A program made the position numbers and the translations under genes. Below are positions 1-6,881 of a stretch of 20,635 nt of DNA, piece after piece. The notes under the pieces are model-generated. The model saw only the letters and a list, made by a program, of their open reading frames with translations, did no database searches and was not told the origin of the DNA. How positions within the stretch are numbered: the stretch's first letter is position 1; each line of letters opens with the position of its first letter. The DNA is from an uncultured Porphyromonadaceae bacterium. GTDB taxonomy: Bacteria > Bacteroidota > Bacteroidia > Bacteroidales > Muribaculaceae. The stretch spans positions 1 to 20,635 of the forward strand of contig CAMWRO010000022.1 of assembly GCA_947176615.1 (NCBI GenBank), in the 5' to 3' direction.

Positions 1-2052
1 GTTGTGGAGACGTCCCACGAGGCAATGGTTCTTCTCATCGAGATCATAAAAATCATCGGCAAGGTCACGCATCGGAATCAGGCCTTCACACAAATTTTCC
101 TCGATTTCAACATAAAGGCCCCATTCGGTCACCCCTGAAATCATTCCGACAAATGTTTCGCCGAGATGTTCCTGCATGTATTCGACCTGCTTGTATTTGA
201 TAGAGGAACGCTCGGCGTTGGACGCGAGCTGTTCCATCTCGCTGTCATGCTTGCATGCGTCTTCGAGCTTTGCTGCGTTGACGGTGCGGCCGCCATTGAG
301 ATAGCGGTCGAGAAGACGGTGGACCTGCATGTCGGGATAACGACGGATAGGGGAGGTGAAATGGGTGTAGTAGTCAAATCCGAGGCCATAGTGTCCCACG
401 TTCTCGGTCGTATATATCGCCTTGGCCATAGAGCGGATTGCAAGAGTGGCGAGATAGTTTTCCTCACCGCGCCCTTTTACCTCAGAGAGCATTTTGTTGA
501 TGGAGCGGTTGATTTCTTTCGCGCTTCCCGACGATTTTACTTTATACCCGAATGTGCGGGCGATTGACGCGAGATCGGCCAGCTTTTCTGCATCAGGTTG
601 GTCATGGACGCGATAAACAAATGCTTTGGGGCGTTTCTTGCCGATCTGTTTGCCGATGACTGTAGCCACGGTGCGGTTGGCAAGCAACATGAATTCCTCA
701 ATCAGCTTGTTGGCATCTTGTGACACCTTGAAATATACGCCGGTCGGTTTGCCGTCCTTGTCAATTTCAAATTTCACCTCGGCACGGTCAAAGTCAACCG
801 ACCCGTTCTCATAGCGTTGCTTGCGGAGGATTTTTGCGAGAGAATCAAGTGTGGTGATTTCGGTCGCGAAATTGCCGGCTCCAGTCTCAATGACTTGCTG
901 CGCTTCCTCGTAGGTGAAACGATAGTCGGAACGGATGACTGTGTGAACGATGCGGTGGTCGAGCACACGCGCGTTTGCATCCATTTCAAAGACGACGGAA
1001 TAGGCGAGTTTTTCCTCCTCGGGTCGCAATGAACAGATTCCGTTGCAGAGGTGCTCGGGAAGCATCGGGACTACACGGTCAACAAGATATACCGATGTGG
1101 CGCGTTTCTCGGCCTCTCGGTCAATTACCGTATCGGGAAGGACATAATGGGTGACATCGGCAATGTGGACACCGACCTCATAGTTTCCGTTTGGCAGAAT
1201 CCGCAACGACAGGGCATCGTCAAAGTCTTTTGCATCCTTAGGGTCGATAGTGAATGTAGTGACATCGCGCATATCCTCTCTTTGGGCAATGACCTCGGGG
1301 GTAATGCCTGCGTCAATTTTGTTGGCGGCAGCCTCAACGTTGGCAGGATATTTGTACGGGAGGTTGAACTCGGCAAGAATAGCGTGCATTTCGGCATTGT
1401 GTTCGCCGGTTTTGCCGAGGAGGTCGACAACCTCGCCTTTTGGGTTCTTGGCATCATCATCCCACTGTGTGATTTTGACCACAGCCTTGTCGCCGGTCTT
1501 GCCGCCCTTTAGCTTGGCTTTAGGGATAAAAATGTCGGTGGCAAGATATTTGGAGTCAGTCAGCAGATAGCCAAAGTGAGCTTCAACCTGAAGGGTTCCT
1601 ATAAATACCTGATCCTTTTTTTCGATGATTTCAATGACGCAGGCCTCGGGTTCGGTTCCTCGGCGGTGGGCGGCAATATTGACACGCACTTTGTCTCCGT
1701 TAAGAGCGTGCATGGAGTTGCGCTCGGCAACAAATATCGCCTCGCCGTCGGTGTCGGTGATGACTGAATTTTTGCCGTTGGAACGTCGCACAAAAATGCC
1801 GACAGCCTCGTTTGTGCGTTGCGGCGACTTGTATTTTCCGGGTGACACCTCGATAATTTCGCCGTCAAAAGCCATTTCGACTAACTGCATGGCTACGGAA
1901 CGCTGCTGCGCAGTCGTGATTGCACCGATAGCGTGAGCTACCTGTTTATAGTTGTATGTGTTGTTTTTTTGCTCCGATACAAATTCGTTAACCTTGGCCT
2001 CCAAGGCCTGAGACGAAAGTCGCGACGTTGATTTTTTAGATGATGAACGCAT
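1..2052 (-). CDS. rnr: Ribonuclease R (RNB/S1 exoribonuclease), 3' end cut by window edge
   Basis: A 3'-to-5' exoribonuclease of the RNase II/R family that degrades structured RNA in the cytoplasm. I translated the minus strand from the ATG at 2052 and found 684 uninterrupted codons to the window edge. The catalytic RNB signature is DPKDAKDFDDA at about residues 270-280; its aspartates hold the two Mg2+ ions. A second conserved RNB block (HFTSPIRRYPD) lies further on, and a C-terminal S1 domain begins near GMISGVTEWGLYVEIEE. An N-terminal winged-helix/cold-shock region precedes RNB, as in RNase R rather than RNase II. Family members are usually somewhat over 700 residues, so only a short tail should be missing. 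The gene follows gyrB on the same strand but is separated from it by a strong terminator and has its own promoter-like sequence. The family call is very secure; RNase R over RNase II rests on length and domain order. Confidence 0.95.
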   Translation of the reverse strand, partial: MRSSSKKSTSRLSSQALEAKVNEFVSEQKNNTYNYKQVAHAIGAITTAQQRSVAMQLVEMAFDGEIIEVSPGKYKSPQRTNEAVGIFVRRSNGKNSVITDTDGEAIFVAERNSMHALNGDKVRVNIAAHRRGTEPEACVIEIIEKKDQVFIGTLQVEAHFGYLLTDSKYLATDIFIPKAKLKGGKTGDKAVVKITQWDDDAKNPKGEVVDLLGKTGEHNAEMHAILAEFNLPYKYPANVEAAANKIDAGITPEVIAQREDMRDVTTFTIDPKDAKDFDDALSLRILPNGNYEVGVHIADVTHYVLPDTVIDREAEKRATSVYLVDRVVPMLPEHLCNGICSLRPEEEKLAYSVVFEMDANARVLDHRIVHTVIRSDYRFTYEEAQQVIETGAGNFATEITTLDSLAKILRKQRYENGSVDFDRAEVKFEIDKDGKPTGVYFKVSQDANKLIEEFMLLANRTVATVIGKQIGKKRPKAFVYRVHDQPDAEKLADLASIARTFGYKVKSSGSAKEINRSINKMLSEVKGRGEENYLATLAIRSMAKAIYTTENVGHYGLGFDYYTHFTSPIRRYPDMQVHRLLDRYLNGGRTVNAAKLEDACKHDSEMEQLASNAERSSIKYKQVEYMQEHLGETFVGMISGVTEWGLYVEIEENLCEGLIPMRDLADDFYDLDEKNHCLVGRLHN

Positions 2053-2113
2053 TGTTTTTTATTTTTTACCGGTAAACAGAATTGATTATATAAATTAACG
2101 CCGAAACGGGCAA

Positions 2114-2145
2114 CAAAGTTAGGCAGCAGGGAATAAAAAGTCAAT
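2114..2145 (-). promoter_or_regulatory. Predicted rnr promoter (Bacteroidetes type)
   Basis: On the minus strand, TAACTTTG (2121-2114) matches the Bacteroidetes -7 consensus TAnnTTTG. After a 20-base gap, ATTG (2145-2142) matches the -33 TTTG at three of four bases. Transcription would start near 2110, giving a leader of about 58 bases before the rnr ATG. The -33 element lies inside one arm of the gyrB terminator. Prediction from consensus only. Confidence 0.5.
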
Positions 2146-2180
2146 GTAGCGCCGCCATTGTATGTTGCGGCGCTACATTG
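2134..2180 (-). terminator. Rho-independent terminator of gyrB
   Basis: A perfect 14-base inverted repeat (arms 2142-2155 and 2167-2180, GC-rich core) surrounds an 11-base loop. Read on the minus strand it is followed by ACTTTTTATTC, a U-rich tract. It starts 16 bases after the gyrB stop codon, as expected for an intrinsic terminator. Confidence 0.85.
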
Positions 2181-2195
2181 ATATAGAAGACTGGA

Positions 2196-4136
2196 TTACG
2201 CGTCGATGTTAGCGTAATTGGCGTTAGATTCTATAAAGTCGCGGCGCGGGGCGACATCTTCACCCATCAGCATGGAGAAAATGCGGTCAGCCTCGGCGGC
2301 ATCACTGATGTTGACCTGCTTGAGAAGGCGTTGTTCGGGGTCCATTGTCGTGTCACGAAGCTCCTGAGCACTCATCTCGCCAAGACCTTTGTATCGCTGT
2401 ACTTTTGTCTTGTCGCCATACTTGGCGATAAACTGTTGTACTTGGGCGTCGGTCCAGCAGTATTCCTCGACTTTGCCGCGCACGCATTTATAGAGCGGGG
2501 GAGTGGCAAGATACAGGTAGCCGTGCTCGATGACGGGACGCATGCGGCGGAAGAAGAAAGTCATCAGCAGAGTGGCGATATGACTACCGTCCACATCGGC
2601 ATCGGTCATGATGATAATCTTGTGATAGGCAAGACGTGAGATGTTGATTTCTTTAGGATCTTCCTCGGTCCCTATTGTCACGCGCATCGCGCGGTAGAGG
2701 CTTGTGATTTCCTGATTGTCGAAAATCTTGTGGTCCATAGCCTTCTCCACATTGAGGATTTTTCCTCGGAGCGGAAGGATAGCTTGGAAAGTGCGGTCGC
2801 GGCCCTGCTTGGCTGTTCCGCCTGCCGAGTCACCCTCGACGAGGAAAAGCTCGCAGTCTTCAGCGTGACGGGACGAGCAGTCGGCAAGTTTGCCGGGAAG
2901 TCCGCCACCACTGAGCGGCGACTTGCGCTGGATTTTTTCACGGGCATTGCGGGCGGCATGACGGGCTTGGGCGGCAATAATTATTTTGTCGACGATAGTG
3001 CGCGCCTGCTTGGGATGTTCCTCAAGATAATATCGGAGTGCCTCGCTGACAGCTGTCTGTACGGCGCCGATAACTTCATTGTTGCCGAGCTTGGTTTTTG
3101 TCTGGCCTTCAAACTGGGGCTCCATCACCTTTACGGAAACAACAGCGGTCAAGCCTTCGCGGAAGTCGGCCGGGTCGATGTCGATTTTTACTTTTTCAAG
3201 CAGTTTGTTGTCCTCGGCATACTTTTTGAGGGTGGAGGTGAGTCCGCGACGGAAACCGGTCAGATGTGTGCCGCCCTCGATTGTATTGATGTTGTTAACG
3301 TAGGAATAAATATTCTCGTTGTATGTGTTGTTGTAGGTCAGAGCGACTTCTACGGGAATGCCGCCACGCTCGGTGTCGAGGTGGATGACATCATTGATAA
3401 GGGATTCCTTGTTAGAGTCAATGTATGTGACAAATTCTTTCAGGCCGTCGCGCGAATAAAATTCCTCGTGACGCGGCTGTCCGTTTTCGTCAAGGTCGCG
3501 CATGTCGGTAAGAGTCAAGGCGATTCCCGCATTCAGGAACGCGAGGTCGCGCAGACGATTTGCCAGCGTGTTGTAGTCATATTCGGTGACGGTGAAAATC
3601 GATGCATCGGGTTTGAAGGTGATTGAAGTACCGGTGTCGGTGCTGTCTCCGATGATTTGCAGCTCGGAAGTGGGTTTGCCACACGAGTATTCCTGCATGT
3701 AGGCTTTGCCGTTACGGTGAACTTCGGCACGAAGATAAGTCGAAAGAGCGTTTACACATGACACGCCCACGCCATGAAGACCGCCTGAAACCTTGTAGGA
3801 GCCTTTGTCAAACTTACCACCTGCGTGGAGAACAGTGAGCACCACTTCAAGTGCGCTTTTATGCTCTTTCTCATGCATATCCACGGGAATGCCGCGGCCG
3901 TTGTCCACTACGGTTATCGAATTGTCGGCGTTAATGGTCACATCGATATGGGTGGCATATCCGGCGAGAGCCTCGTCTATTGAATTGTCAACCACCTCAT
4001 ATACGAGATGATGCAGACCTTTTACACTGATGTCGCCAATATACATCGCCGGGCGTTTGCGCACGGCCTCCAAGCCTTCAAGCACTTGGATGTTACTGGC
4101 ACTATACTGTTCCTCTTTTTCTTTGTCAGTTGACAT
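2196..4136 (-). CDS. gyrB: DNA gyrase subunit B
   Basis: ATPase subunit of DNA gyrase, which introduces negative supercoils together with GyrA. Visible in order: the GHKL ATPase domain with EVVDNSIDEALAGY (ATP/Mg-binding Asn) and DNGRGIP; the GLHGVGVSCVNAL loop; the transducer domain; the TOPRIM domain with EGDSAGG near residue 433, PLRGKILN and the metal-binding TDADVDG near residue 512; and the conserved tail with QRYKGLGEMS. GyrB rather than ParE fits the general Bacteroidetes pattern, including the C-terminal end rich in Asn and Ala. I chose the ATG at 4136 (MSTDKEKEEQ) because it fits the usual N-terminal length before VLEGLEAVRKRPAMYIGD. In-frame ATGs at 4190 and 4181 would add 15-18 lysine-rich residues that the family lacks. 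Length 646 residues, normal. A consensus promoter lies about 105 bases upstream and a strong terminator follows. Confidence 0.97.
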   Translation of the reverse strand: MSTDKEKEEQYSASNIQVLEGLEAVRKRPAMYIGDISVKGLHHLVYEVVDNSIDEALAGYATHIDVTINADNSITVVDNGRGIPVDMHEKEHKSALEVVLTVLHAGGKFDKGSYKVSGGLHGVGVSCVNALSTYLRAEVHRNGKAYMQEYSCGKPTSELQIIGDSTDTGTSITFKPDASIFTVTEYDYNTLANRLRDLAFLNAGIALTLTDMRDLDENGQPRHEEFYSRDGLKEFVTYIDSNKESLINDVIHLDTERGGIPVEVALTYNNTYNENIYSYVNNINTIEGGTHLTGFRRGLTSTLKKYAEDNKLLEKVKIDIDPADFREGLTAVVSVKVMEPQFEGQTKTKLGNNEVIGAVQTAVSEALRYYLEEHPKQARTIVDKIIIAAQARHAARNAREKIQRKSPLSGGGLPGKLADCSSRHAEDCELFLVEGDSAGGTAKQGRDRTFQAILPLRGKILNVEKAMDHKIFDNQEITSLYRAMRVTIGTEEDPKEINISRLAYHKIIIMTDADVDGSHIATLLMTFFFRRMRPVIEHGYLYLATPPLYKCVRGKVEEYCWTDAQVQQFIAKYGDKTKVQRYKGLGEMSAQELRDTTMDPEQRLLKQVNISDAAEADRIFSMLMGEDVAPRRDFIESNANYANIDA

Positions 4137-4247
4137 ACGTTGTAGAATTTTCGTTTTATTCTGTTTTGACTTTAATGCCATGCAGCTCAATCACAGCGCG
4201 ATACGACATTAAAACGCTTCCTTGCGGAAACTACTGTTTTGAGCAAA

Positions 4248-4279
4248 CAAAATTACAAAAAAAATCCCGTTCCCACAAA
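4248..4279 (-). promoter_or_regulatory. Predicted gyrB promoter (full Bacteroidetes consensus)
   Basis: On the minus strand, TTTG (4279-4276), a 20-base gap and TAATTTTG (4255-4248) match both elements of the Bacteroidetes promoter exactly. Transcription would start near 4244, giving a leader of just over 100 bases. A small dyad TTTGC-AAC-GCAAA (4281-4293) lies immediately upstream of the -33 element. The rest of the 249-base gap between gyrB and the Crp gene shows no other convincing element. Confidence 0.65.
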
Positions 4280-4385
4280 TTTTGCAACGCAAACAATCGT
4301 TTGGAAAATCCGTGAAATGGTCGAATTTTCGAGATACGAAAAATCTATGTGTCAGTTCCTGCGGCAAAGAGGAGATGCGTGTATT

Positions 4386-5072
4386 CTACTCGTTGCCCGA
4401 CAGGAGAAGCCGCGCGAGATTAGTGCGGGATATGACTTTTATCTCTCCCGGAACATATGTTATTATTCCACGCTCGGTAAGCGAGTCAAGCATCGCTATG
4501 AACGACGAGCGCTGAACCCCAAAAATCGAATATAAGTCGCGTTGCTTGCAGGTCATTGTTATGTCAGTGGCATCGCGCTGTGTCAGTGCCAAAATCCAGT
4601 AGGCGAGGCGTTCTTCAAGAGAACCTGTCGACAATGCCATCACGCCGTCGATTCCTTTTTGAGCGTCGCTTGACAGGATATTCAAGAAATTGAACAGAAA
4701 CACTTCATCGGTGCGCAGAAGTCGTGTGAATTCCTGTTTGGAAATCTGCATGATCGACACCGTGTCAATCGCGCTCGCATCACAAGGGTAAATCGTCGAG
4801 CGGCCGAAAAGATAGTCGGGCATTATGACCGACGGTGCGCTTAAAGTCGAATTGACGCGAAAACGATCGTTGTGGTTGCCGATAGAGACGCGCACACTCC
4901 CTGAAATGATGAACTTCAATTGAGTGCAGGGGTCTCCTGTGGCAAATATCGGCTGTCCCGGCAAGTATTTGAGAAACGACAACGGTGTCGACCCCACAAT
5001 CTCCGAGATGCGGTTGTAGCTGACGCCGTTAAACAACGGAAGACCCATCAATAATTCATACATGCTGTTCAT
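4386..5072 (-). CDS. Crp/Fnr-family transcriptional regulator
   Basis: A 228-residue DNA-binding regulator with the usual two-domain plan. An N-terminal cyclic-nucleotide-binding-type beta barrel covers roughly residues 10-125 (FATGDPCTQLKFIISGSVRV). A long dimerisation helix follows, then a C-terminal winged helix-turn-helix at about residues 170-225 (KQRDLYSIFGVQRSSFIAML, then GIITYVPGEIKV). The cysteine pattern is not that of an FNR iron-sulfur cluster. The cAMP-contact residues of E. coli CRP are not recognisable, so the ligand is unknown. The gene starts 61 bases after the transporter gene on the same strand and has no consensus promoter of its own, so it is probably co-transcribed with it. 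An AT-rich palindrome sits about 40 bases before its start. The start could also be the ATG at 5063. Family call secure; regulon and signal unknown. Confidence 0.88.
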   Translation of the reverse strand: MNSMYELLMGLPLFNGVSYNRISEIVGSTPLSFLKYLPGQPIFATGDPCTQLKFIISGSVRVSIGNHNDRFRVNSTLSAPSVIMPDYLFGRSTIYPCDASAIDTVSIMQISKQEFTRLLRTDEVFLFNFLNILSSDAQKGIDGVMALSTGSLEERLAYWILALTQRDATDITMTCKQRDLYSIFGVQRSSFIAMLDSLTERGIITYVPGEIKVISRTNLARLLLSGNE

Positions 5073-5111
5073 CGTGCGGCTTTATTAATTATTATAAATG
5101 TGTATACGTTT

Positions 5112-5134
5112 AACATTTTATTGGTTAAAATGTT
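5112..5134. promoter_or_regulatory. AT-rich palindrome between transporter and Crp gene; possible operator
   Basis: AACATTTTA (5112-5120) and its exact reverse complement TAAAATGTT (5126-5134) are separated by five bases. The repeat touches the transporter stop codon and lies about 40 bases before the Crp-family start. It lacks the GC core and U tract of a good terminator. Its size and position would fit a Crp-dimer operator for autoregulation, but that is inference. Confidence 0.3.
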
Positions 5135-6045
5135 TACCGGATTTCCTCTCGGGATTTAAAATATAGCTGTAGGGAGTTTATCGTATTCTGCCATGCCACA
5201 TAAGCTGCCGGAGCGACCGATGCGACAGGATGAAGGAAGGTTAGCGCCATCCACACGGCCAAGACCGTGTTCTTCTGCCCGAGTCCTTGCGCGCCTGCTA
5301 CCTTGTCGCCATATCGCGCCCCGATGCGGCGGCCGATGTAAAATTGTCCGCAACATACCACGCATGAGCACACCGCAAGCAAAATCATTTCTGGAATGCG
5401 GTCGGCGGGTTCGCCCATGACGAAACTCACCGCGCGCCCTACGACAATAAACAGGGATACGGCCCAAATGTAGAACGACATCCCTTGCCGCGACCCGATT
5501 TCGCGATGCACGCGAGGCATCCATCGGCGCAGGCACAGAGCCGCGGCCAGCGGCAACACAATCAGCGGTACAACCTTGCTTGAAATCAACAATGCCGAGT
5601 CGGTAAAGGATAGAGAGGTCTCTGACCCCATCAGGGCAAACAGCACGGGGGCAAGGATAGCGACCGCGACATTGGATATAATAGAAAATGTGGCAAGCCG
5701 GGGAACGCTCCCTCCCAGCATTCCGGTAATGACCGGGGCGGCGGTAGCCGTCGGGCAGAACACGCAGATAAACACACCCTCGGCTATATCTTTCCCTAAG
5801 GGCAATGTGGCAAAATACACTCCGACAGACCCTAACAGCTGGACGGCAAGCAGCCCCCACGAAAGATTGGTCACGCGGAACTCCCGTGGATTCACTTTGC
5901 AGAAGGTTATCAATAGCATTGCAAATATCAGCCACGGGGCAAGAAATGACACCGATTCGATAAAATTATGGAACAACACACCCCCGAGCATTGCTGTCGG
6001 GAGCATCCAAGGCTTTAGCCGCTGTCGGAGCATTGTCATTTTCAT
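5134..6045 (-). CDS. BASS-family (bile acid:sodium symporter-like) membrane transporter
   Basis: A 303-residue polytopic inner-membrane protein of the bile acid:sodium symporter superfamily. About nine or ten hydrophobic segments span the chain. Two family hallmarks are visible. The first is a mid-protein crossover region, CPTATAAPVITGMLGG followed by LATFSIISNVAVAILAP. The second is a C-terminal crossover, GAQGLGQKNTVLAVWMALTF then HPVASVAPAAYVAWQN. These match the two discontinuous helices that bind sodium and substrate in the family. Bacterial members carry bile acids, pantoate, keto acids and other organic anions, so the substrate cannot be read from sequence. The start at 6045 is the first of three close ATGs (also 6039 and 6033). 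A -7 promoter box ends only four bases before the first ATG. It is divergent from the PASTA operon and immediately upstream of the Crp-family gene. Confidence 0.85.
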   Translation of the reverse strand: MKMTMLRQRLKPWMLPTAMLGGVLFHNFIESVSFLAPWLIFAMLLITFCKVNPREFRVTNLSWGLLAVQLLGSVGVYFATLPLGKDIAEGVFICVFCPTATAAPVITGMLGGSVPRLATFSIISNVAVAILAPVLFALMGSETSLSFTDSALLISSKVVPLIVLPLAAALCLRRWMPRVHREIGSRQGMSFYIWAVSLFIVVGRAVSFVMGEPADRIPEMILLAVCSCVVCCGQFYIGRRIGARYGDKVAGAQGLGQKNTVLAVWMALTFLHPVASVAPAAYVAWQNTINSLQLYFKSREEIR

Positions 6046-6049
6046 GCGG

Positions 6050-6057
6050 CAAAGTTA
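6050..6057 (-). promoter_or_regulatory. Predicted -7 box of the transporter promoter
   Basis: TAACTTTG on the minus strand matches the Bacteroidetes -7 consensus exactly, but no TTTG is present at the usual -33 distance. Transcription starting a few bases downstream would fall at or next to the ATG at 6045, leaving almost no leader. Confidence 0.4.
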
Positions 6058-6137
6058 CGCATTATATATTGTCGGGCGGATTGCATTTAACATAAATTTA
6101 ATTAATGAAGGCCAATAGGGTCTGTGCGGCGGTAAAA

Positions 6138-6168
6138 TTTGAAAATTGAATGATTTGTGTTAATTTTG
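6138..6168 (+). promoter_or_regulatory. Predicted promoter of the PASTA-rluD operon
   Basis: TTTG (6138-6141), a 19-base gap and TAATTTTG (6161-6168) match the full Bacteroidetes promoter consensus. Transcription should begin near 6172-6175. This places the ATG at 6150 inside the promoter and argues that the PASTA gene starts further downstream. Confidence 0.65.
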
Positions 6169-6224
6169 TAGCGGCTAAGAGCGGACCCGTTCAATCGCCG
6201 ATAGAAATTAAAAGCTATATTAAA

Positions 6225-6860
6225 GTGGAAAATACTGAAAATAAGACTCGTAACCATCGCCCGTTATGGATGCGCCTTCTGATTCACCTCGGCATAATGG
6301 CCGTTGTCGTTGTCGTGGTGGCTTGGGGAGCCATGATGTGGCTTGACTCATGGACCGGCCACGGTACGGTGGTAAATGTGCCGTCGGTCAAAGGTCTGCC
6401 TTATTCTGAGGCCGTCGAAAAGTTGAAGTCAGAGAATCTTGTGGTTGAACTTGCCGATTCTGTATATGACACCGGTTCGGCTGCGGGCACTGTGCTTGAG
6501 CAAAACCCAAAGGTTGATACCAAGGTGAAGCCGGGACGAGCCGTTTTTCTCACAATAAACGCATTTTCCCCCAAGACAGTCACCATACCAACTCTTAACG
6601 ACATTTCTCTGCGTCAGGCCCGTTCTATTCTGGAAGGACTTGGCATCAGGAATATCAGGGAACGCCGAGTTCCGTCTGAGTTCAAAGACCTTGTGCTTGA
6701 TGTGAAATATAATGGTGTGCGCTTGGCTCCCGGAGCCCGAATCCCGGTCAACGGGACGGTAGAGCTCGAAGTGGGAGAGGGCCTGCCCGAGTTCAACGAC
6801 TCGATTGACGCAGACTCTGCTACCGTTTCGGCTCAAAGCGAACAACTTGACTTATTCTAA
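6225..6860 (+). CDS. Membrane-anchored PASTA-domain protein
   Basis: A small envelope protein of about 211 residues. From the GTG at 6225 it has a short basic cytoplasmic start (KTRNHRPLWMRLLIH), one transmembrane helix rich in Val (about residues 18-40), and a periplasmic part with two PASTA domains (about residues 49-112 and 116-187). The second ends in VPVNGTVELEVG-type residues and is followed by an acidic, Ser-rich tail. PASTA domains in other bacteria bind cell-wall fragments, usually on Ser/Thr kinases or penicillin-binding proteins. No kinase or transpeptidase domain is present here, so the role is unknown. The open frame reaches back to an ATG at 6150, but that codon lies within the predicted promoter; the GTG at 6225 preceded by an A/T-rich stretch is my preferred start, and the ATG at 6270 is a shorter option. 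It lies 21 bases before rluD, clearly one operon. Confidence 0.85.
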   Translation: MENTENKTRNHRPLWMRLLIHLGIMAVVVVVVAWGAMMWLDSWTGHGTVVNVPSVKGLPYSEAVEKLKSENLVVELADSVYDTGSAAGTVLEQNPKVDTKVKPGRAVFLTINAFSPKTVTIPTLNDISLRQARSILEGLGIRNIRERRVPSEFKDLVLDVKYNGVRLAPGARIPVNGTVELEVGEGLPEFNDSIDADSATVSAQSEQLDLF

Positions 6861-6881
6861 TCAGAATTTATCCGAAAAAAT

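Noticed and set aside
2730..3626. A 298-codon open frame on the plus strand
   Set aside because: It lies wholly opposite gyrB, whose sequence is unmistakable, and its translation resembles no family I know. Long antisense frames are common in GC-biased codons.
4326..4342. Hairpin TTTTCG/CGAAAA as a terminator for the Crp gene
   Set aside because: The stem is only six pairs, AT-rich, and no U run follows on the minus strand.
4239..4535. Plus-strand open frame across the gyrB/Crp gap
   Set aside because: It covers the gyrB promoter and the 3' end of the Crp gene, and its basic, low-complexity translation looks like chance.
5156..5935. A 259-codon open frame on the minus strand in another frame of the transporter
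   Set aside because: It is Arg- and Cys-rich without membrane or domain pattern, while the overlapping frame is a clear BASS transporter.
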